Source: an uncultured Clostridia bacterium
Lineage (GTDB): Bacteria; Bacillota; Clostridia; Christensenellales; CAG-314
NCBI GenBank assembly: GCA_934177025.1
Contig: CAKPPA010000026.1
Location: 1 to 11,230, forward strand
Direction of reading: 5' to 3'
Length of the DNA stretch: 11,230 nucleotides
In this document: positions 7,235-11,230 of the stretch, one piece after another
Layout of the letters: each line of letters starts with the position of its first letter
How positions within the stretch are numbered: the stretch's first letter is position 1
Made by a program: the position numbers and the translations under genes
Notes under the pieces: generated by a model
Databases searched by the model: none
What the model was told of the DNA's origin: nothing
Seen by the model: only the letters and a program-made list of their open reading frames with translations

Positions 7235-7927
7235 ATGAAGTACGACGATATGCCTAAAATTGTGTGTGAAGCGGAAGAGGAAGAGTGGCTCAACGTAAAT
7301 TTTTCGGCAAACGAAACCGAATGGGACGAACCCGACACTGACGTAACGTTTGTCATGTCGGAGGAAACGCCCTTACAACCGCATTTTGTCAAAAAGGAAA
7401 GGCGAAACCGCAAAAAGGGAACGTTCCTGCAATTTCGCGGCATCGGCGCATTTTTCAAAAAGCACTACAAAAAAGCCTTAACGGCAGTTGCGGTGGTAGG
7501 CGTCCTTGTGGGGATGATGTTTGTTGACAGCGGCTTTTCCTCAAACGTGTTCGACTACGTAAAGGAAACGTACACGTCAACATTACAGGACGTAAAACGA
7601 GCCAACGCTACGTTAAAACTTCCGGCAAGTGCCTGTGTCCAAAACGTCGAAAACGGGCAAATCACGTTTACCGGCGGCAAATTGGTGCTTAACTTGTTGC
7701 AGGGCACGGTGGAAAAAATCGAGGGGAACAAAATCACGGTGCAATCGGGGGACGTGCAAATCGTGTACGATCGGGTAACGGACGTCCTTGCGCAGGAATC
7801 GCAGCAGGTGTCGCAATTCGACGTTTTAGGCAAGTACACCGACAGTACGACGGTTTGCATTTTGTACAACGGCGAGGCGGTAACGGACGTCGTGCAAAAC
7901 AATTTTGAAATTCAATGGAAAGTGTAA
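7235..7927 (+). CDS. SpoIVFA-like membrane protein with degenerate LytM/M23 domain
   Basis: This 230-aa protein has an acidic N-terminal stretch (residues 12-45), a strongly basic patch (52-80), one transmembrane segment (about 81-97), then an exported C-terminal part. Residues about 150-220 have the strand pattern of a LytM/M23 (lysostaphin-like) domain: GTVEKIEGNKITVQSGDVQIVY, broken here as GTVEKIEG then NKITVQSGDVQIVY, then DVLGKYTDS and ILYNGEAV. The zinc ligands are absent: the only histidines are H50 and H77, both before the domain, so it cannot be a peptidase. This architecture and the overlap with a SpoIVFB-type protease match SpoIVFA, which tethers and inhibits SpoIVFB in the outer forespore membrane until SpoIVB cleaves it. 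Sequence similarity is weak, and the family assignment rests mostly on architecture and context. Confidence 0.72.
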   Translation: MKYDDMPKIVCEAEEEEWLNVNFSANETEWDEPDTDVTFVMSEETPLQPHFVKKERRNRKKGTFLQFRGIGAFFKKHYKKALTAVAVVGVLVGMMFVDSGFSSNVFDYVKETYTSTLQDVKRANATLKLPASACVQNVENGQITFTGGKLVLNLLQGTVEKIEGNKITVQSGDVQIVYDRVTDVLAQESQQVSQFDVLGKYTDSTTVCILYNGEAVTDVVQNNFEIQWKV

Positions 7928-8766
7928 AATTTAAAGTCAGCCCGAGTTTTTTTGCGCTGACTTTTTTTATGCTGCTGTTGCGGCAGTCCTATCTGTTTGC
8001 GTTGTACGTTTTGGCGGTCGTTTTACACGAATTTTGTCATTTTTTTACGGCGCGGCGTTTGGGCTACCGTTGCGAAAAAATTCATCTTTCCGCATTCGGG
8101 GCGGTGCTGTACGGCAAATTCGACGATTTGTCGCCCAAGGACGAAATTCGCATTGCTCTTAGCGGGCCGCTGTCCAATTTGGCGGCGGCATTGGCAATTG
8201 CGGGTGTTTGGTGGATGATGCCGCAAGCCTTTGCTTTTACGGAAATGTTTTTTTACGCAAACATTTTCATCGGTGCGGTAAACTTACTGCCTTGCTACCC
8301 GTTGGACGGCGGCAGGGTGTTTTGTGCGGTGTTAAAGCGTTGCCGCGTCAAAAACCCGCTCAAAACGGTGCAAATTTTGGGGTTTGTGTTTTCTTCGGGG
8401 CTGTTTTGCGTGTTTACGGTTTGTTTGTTGTTCGGCGTGGCAAATTTTTCGTTGGGGCTGTTTGCGGTGTTTTTGTTTTTGGGAGCCATGACGGCGATGA
8501 GTGACAAAATGTACCGAAACTTGCTCCATCGGGAGCGTTTGCTACAAAAATTGAAAAGAGGCACGGAATGCCGCTGGATTGCCGTGGACGAGGAAACGAC
8601 GCTTTTCGAACTTACGAAAAAAATCACAAACGGCTTTTTTCGGATTGAAATTTACCGCGGAACGCACACGGTGTTGCGACTAAATTCCTTCGACGTCATT
8701 CGTTTGGCGGAGGAGTTTCCCTTAAGCACTTGCCTGAAAGATTTGGAAAAAAGGTTAAAAAATTAA
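7915..8766 (+). CDS. spoIVFB: M50 family site-2 protease, SpoIVFB-like
   Basis: This is an intramembrane zinc metalloprotease. In sporulating Bacillota, SpoIVFB cuts pro-sigma-K in the mother cell. The 283-aa protein has the HExxH motif as HEFCH (38-42) at the end of the first membrane segment, GPLSN (84-88), and the second metal-binding motif NLLPCYPLDGG (123-133, Asp131). Five to six hydrophobic segments lie before residue 195. The last 75 residues resemble the CBS-like tail of SpoIVFB, which is ATP-responsive in Bacillus. Length matches the family (about 288 aa). The ATG lies inside the end of the SpoIVFA-like gene (13-nt overlap) with no Shine-Dalgarno, so translation is probably coupled. 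All catalytic residues are present. A general M50 protease with another substrate remains possible. Confidence 0.88.
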   Translation: MESVKFKVSPSFFALTFFMLLLRQSYLFALYVLAVVLHEFCHFFTARRLGYRCEKIHLSAFGAVLYGKFDDLSPKDEIRIALSGPLSNLAAALAIAGVWWMMPQAFAFTEMFFYANIFIGAVNLLPCYPLDGGRVFCAVLKRCRVKNPLKTVQILGFVFSSGLFCVFTVCLLFGVANFSLGLFAVFLFLGAMTAMSDKMYRNLLHRERLLQKLKRGTECRWIAVDEETTLFELTKKITNGFFRIEIYRGTHTVLRLNSFDVIRLAEEFPLSTCLKDLEKRLKN

Positions 8767-8774
8767 GCGTCTTA

Positions 8775-8783
8775 TGTTATAAT
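8775..8783 (+). promoter_or_regulatory. Extended -10 promoter (TGTTATAAT) before the radical SAM gene
   Basis: TG-T-TATAAT is a perfect extended -10 element starting nine bases after the protease stop codon. A weak -35 (TTAAAA, 8755-8760) lies 17 bases upstream of the hexamer. Initiation near 8790 would leave a 13-nt leader before ATG 8803. The upstream in-frame ATG at 8782 sits inside the -10 box, so a transcript made here would not contain it. Confidence 0.6.
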
Positions 8784-8802
8784 GAGTCCGTTTGGTGAAA
8801 CT

Positions 8803-10530
8803 ATGACGGATTTGACGAAATTTCAAAAACCGGCCCGCTATACCGGCGGCGAATACGGCGCGTGCGAAATGAAGGAAAACGCGTCGAACTTTTGCATGTG
8901 CTTTCCCGACGTTTACGAAGTGGGAATGAGCAATCTCGGCACGCGAATTTTGTACTATGCACTCAACGAAACGGATTATGCAAATTGCGAACGTTGCTAC
9001 AGTCCGTGGGTGGACTACGGCGACTATTTAAAACAGCAACAGGAGCCGCTTTGTAGTTTGGAGCGGCACAAACCGCTGAAGGAATTCGACGCCATCGGCT
9101 TTTCGTTGCAGTACGAACTCAGCTACAGCAACGTTTTGTACATGTTGGACCTTGCGGGCATTCCGTTGGAAGCGGCGGAACGCGGCGAGGATTTTCCGAT
9201 TGTTGCGGCAGGCGGTCCGTGCGCCGTCAATCCCGAACCGTTGGCGGATTTTATCGACGTGTTCCTCATCGGCGAGGGGGAAACTTCGCTCAAGGAGTTT
9301 ATGCAAGTCCTGCACGAACGAAAAGGGGCGGAAAAAAGCGAAATTTTAAAGGAACTTGCCAAAATCGAGGGGGCTTACGTGCCGTCCGTGTTTCAAGCGA
9401 GCGACAAAGTGTTGCGCCGTTGGGAACGGAATTTGGATCAAACGTTTTTCCCGCATTGCGCCATTGTTCCGAACATCGAAATCGTGCACGACCGCGCAAT
9501 AGCGGAACTTTACCGCGGTTGCGCAAACGGTTGCAGGTTTTGTCAGGCAGGGTTCATTTACCGTCCGGTGCGTAATCGCAGTGTGGAAAGTTTGGAAAAA
9601 ATTTCCACGGATTTATTGCGTTTCACGGGGTACGACGAATTGTCGCTGAACAGCCTGTCCACGGGGGATTATCCGTGGCTGGGCGAACTTATCGAGCGGT
9701 TGCAACCGCTTGTCGACGAGCGCGGGGTAAAATTGGCACTGCCGAGTTTGCGGTTGGACAGCTACTCAAAGGATTGGTTGCAGTCCGAGCGAAAGGGCAG
9801 CTTAACTTTTGCTCCGGAAGCAGGTACGCAGCGTTTGCGCGATGCAATTAACAAAAACATTACCGAGCAGGACATTTTCGACAGCCTTTCGCAGGCGTTT
9901 TCCGTAGGATACTCTGCAATCAAATTGTATTTTATGATGGGTTTGCCGACGGAAACGGAGCAGGACATCGAGGGGATTTCGCTGTTAACCGAGCAAATTC
10001 GAAAATTGTATCAATCGGTACGCGGCAAACGCGATTTAAAACTGAGCCTCAGCGTTGCCACGTTTATTCCGAAACCGTTCACGCCGTTTCAGTGGGAAGC
10101 CTTTGCCGACCGAGCGGATATCGACGCAAAACAAGCGATTTTAAAGGAGAAGTTACGCGGGAAGCACGTTTCCTTTGCGTATCACGACTACGAGGCATCC
10201 TTTTTGGAAGCAGTGTTTGCACGCGGCGATCGACGGCTTGGGCGTGTGCTGAAACTTGCCTACGAATATGGTGCAAAGTTCGACGGCTGGAGCGAACTGT
10301 TTCGTCCGGAATTGTATTTCCGCGCGGCGGAGGAAACCGGCACGGATTTAAAGGATTTCGTGCGGTTGCGCGACGTTACGGAAACGCTCCCGTGGGATTT
10401 TGTCGACGTCGGCATCACGAAAGAGTTTTTGAAAAAGGAAAAGGAAAAAGCCTATCGTGCGGAAACAACGTATTCCTGCTCGAAACGGTGTAATCTTTGC
10501 GGATTGGAAAAGGAGGGCGTGTGCCGATGA
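8803..10530 (+). CDS. TIGR03960 family radical SAM protein with B12-binding-like N-terminus
   Basis: This 575-aa protein is a likely [4Fe-4S] radical S-adenosylmethionine enzyme. The cluster motif CxxxCxxC is C240, C244, C247 (CANGCRFC). The N-terminal 200 residues hold family blocks KPARYTGGE, FPDVYEVGMSNLG and IVAAGGPCAVNPEP, and have the form of a B12-binding-type Rossmann domain. Typical core motifs follow: LSTGDY, LPSLRLDS, FAPEAGTQRLRD, IKLYFMMGLPTETEQD and FIPKPFTPFQWE. A second CxxxCxxC (C559, C563, C566) sits near the C-terminus and may bind another cluster. I start at ATG 8803 rather than ATG 8782, because relatives begin just before the KPARY block and 8782 overlaps the -10 box. 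The ribosome binding site is weak (GGTGA). It overlaps the next gene by ATGA. The substrate is unknown. In many genomes it pairs with TIGR03936, sometimes fused. Confidence 0.9.
   Translation: MTDLTKFQKPARYTGGEYGACEMKENASNFCMCFPDVYEVGMSNLGTRILYYALNETDYANCERCYSPWVDYGDYLKQQQEPLCSLERHKPLKEFDAIGFSLQYELSYSNVLYMLDLAGIPLEAAERGEDFPIVAAGGPCAVNPEPLADFIDVFLIGEGETSLKEFMQVLHERKGAEKSEILKELAKIEGAYVPSVFQASDKVLRRWERNLDQTFFPHCAIVPNIEIVHDRAIAELYRGCANGCRFCQAGFIYRPVRNRSVESLEKISTDLLRFTGYDELSLNSLSTGDYPWLGELIERLQPLVDERGVKLALPSLRLDSYSKDWLQSERKGSLTFAPEAGTQRLRDAINKNITEQDIFDSLSQAFSVGYSAIKLYFMMGLPTETEQDIEGISLLTEQIRKLYQSVRGKRDLKLSLSVATFIPKPFTPFQWEAFADRADIDAKQAILKEKLRGKHVSFAYHDYEASFLEAVFARGDRRLGRVLKLAYEYGAKFDGWSELFRPELYFRAAEETGTDLKDFVRLRDVTETLPWDFVDVGITKEFLKKEKEKAYRAETTYSCSKRCNLCGLEKEGVCR
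10511..10516 (+). promoter_or_regulatory. Ribosome binding site that decides the DUF2344 gene start
   Basis: AGGAGG lies ten bases before ATG 10527, inside the end of the radical SAM gene. It supports ATG 10527 over the in-frame TTG at 10497, whose extra ten residues (RIGKGGRVP and so on) do not resemble the family. Confidence 0.8.
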
Positions 10531-11159
10531 TTGTGTTGCGCTACGAAAAAAAATATCCGTTTTCCATGGTGTCGCACATTGATTTGTTGCGTGCCTTCGG
10601 TCGGATTTTAAACCGTGCGGACGTTCGCGTCGGTTGCTCCAAAGGGTTTAATCCGCACATGAATTTGTATTTTTCGCCGCCGCTCGGGCTCGGCACGGAA
10701 AGCGAGTGCGAATTGTGCGTCATCGACACCGATGATACTTTCGATCTTTCGCGATTCAACGCCGTTGCGCCGAAAGGCTTAAAAGCGACGAAATGTTTTT
10801 CGGTTGAAAAAAATCCGAATCTTGCGGCAACCGTCACGTGGGCGGAGTATTTGGCGCAAGGCGAAGGCTTGGGCGCGTTGGCGGATGCAACGTGTTTGAC
10901 GCAGGCGGAATGTCTCCTTCCCATAAAACGGCGGGACAAAACGGAGGAAAAGGACGTCGCCCCACTGATTCGTTACGTCAAAAAGGAGGGGGAAAACGCT
11001 TTGCGCTTTTGCCTTGCCTGCGGAAACGTCAATTTAAAAGCGGATGTGTTTTTAAACGGATTAATGCAAAAGGAAGGGAAGTTTTTCCCTGTTCAGTCTG
11101 TTTGCAAAACGGCAATGTTTTTGCAAAACGGCGAAAATGCGGAATCATCGTTGCGATAA
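10527..11159 (+). CDS. TIGR03936 family protein (DUF2344)
   Basis: This 210-aa protein of unknown biochemical role is the constant partner of TIGR03960 radical SAM proteins. The N-terminal family signature is clear: SHIDLLRAFGRIL (16-28), then SKGFNPHMNLYFSPP (43-57) and LGLGTESECE. The second half is poorly conserved, as is usual. The ATG overlaps the upstream stop codon (ATGA), so the two are co-translated. In many Clostridia an RNase G gene and the L21/L27 genes follow. Here a terminator follows instead. Confidence 0.9.
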   Translation: MIVLRYEKKYPFSMVSHIDLLRAFGRILNRADVRVGCSKGFNPHMNLYFSPPLGLGTESECELCVIDTDDTFDLSRFNAVAPKGLKATKCFSVEKNPNLAATVTWAEYLAQGEGLGALADATCLTQAECLLPIKRRDKTEEKDVAPLIRYVKKEGENALRFCLACGNVNLKADVFLNGLMQKEGKFFPVQSVCKTAMFLQNGENAESSLR

Positions 11160-11164
11160 AAAAG

Positions 11165-11190
11165 GGGGACGTAGCACCGAAGCCGTCCCC
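11165..11190 (+). other. GC-rich hairpin just after the last stop codon
   Basis: GGGGACG (11165-11171) pairs with CGTCCCC (11184-11190) across a 12-base loop, five bases after the TAA. It has no T-run of its own and stands in front of the terminator hairpin. It could stabilise the 3' end of the mRNA. Confidence 0.6.
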
Positions 11191-11194
11191 AAAC

Positions 11195-11224
11195 GAGCGG
11201 AAAATACCGCTCTTTTTCTTTTTC
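11195..11224 (+). terminator. Intrinsic terminator closing the radical SAM/DUF2344 unit
   Basis: GAGCGG (11195-11200) pairs with CCGCTC (11207-11212) across AAAATA, followed by TTTTTCTTTTTC. The stem, small loop and T-run are those of a classical rho-independent terminator. Confidence 0.9.
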
Positions 11225-11230
11225 GAAAGG

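Overview
The window reads as chromosomal DNA of a spore-forming member of Clostridia (Bacillota). The evidence is a minD-minE pair, a SpoIVFA-like protein overlapping a SpoIVFB-type site-2 protease, and the TIGR03960/TIGR03936 gene pair. In clostridial genomes these genes commonly lie together, in the order min genes, (rodA), SpoIVFA/M23, M50 protease, radical SAM, DUF2344, then RNase G and the L21/L27 genes. AGGAGG-type ribosome binding sites and moderate GC by eye fit this. A finer placement, such as an uncultured gut clostridial lineage, is a guess. All genes are on the + strand.

Layout. (1) 3-5477: a very large SF1 helicase of the DUF4011/DUF3320 type, related to the single-gene defence proteins called Hhe (DUF4011-helicase-Vsr). 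It runs off the left edge. Its helicase motifs look intact, but its transglutaminase-like and Vsr-like nuclease domains appear to lack key catalytic residues. (2) 5478-6071: about 600 bases without a gene. It holds a 152-base run with no T (5608-5759, about 70% A, with short repeats and A-tracts), a strong bidirectional terminator (5753-5782), a GC-rich patch, and a promoter-like site before minD. (3) 6072-7081: minD and a divergent minE, overlapping by ATGA; minC is not adjacent. (4) 7235-8766: a SpoIVFA-like membrane protein and a SpoIVFB-like protease, overlapping by 13 nt. (5) 8803-11159: a TIGR03960 radical SAM protein and a TIGR03936/DUF2344 protein, overlapping by ATGA, with their own extended -10 promoter. 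A clear terminator at 11195-11224 closes the unit before any RNase G or L21 gene.

How the genes work together. MinD/MinE would place the division site. The SpoIVFA/SpoIVFB pair would control late mother-cell gene expression in sporulation by regulated intramembrane proteolysis of pro-sigma-K. The radical SAM/DUF2344 pair is a widespread duo of unknown function.

The most unusual signal cuts across genes. The trinucleotide AGA is almost absent from the coding strand: about five by eye in the 5.5 kb helicase gene and about a dozen in all the coding sequence. The absence holds in every reading frame and dictates the choice of Lys, Glu and Gln codons. The A-rich intergenic tract, by contrast, is full of AGA. 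The helicase gene shares the depletion, so it is probably a long-term resident rather than a recent arrival.
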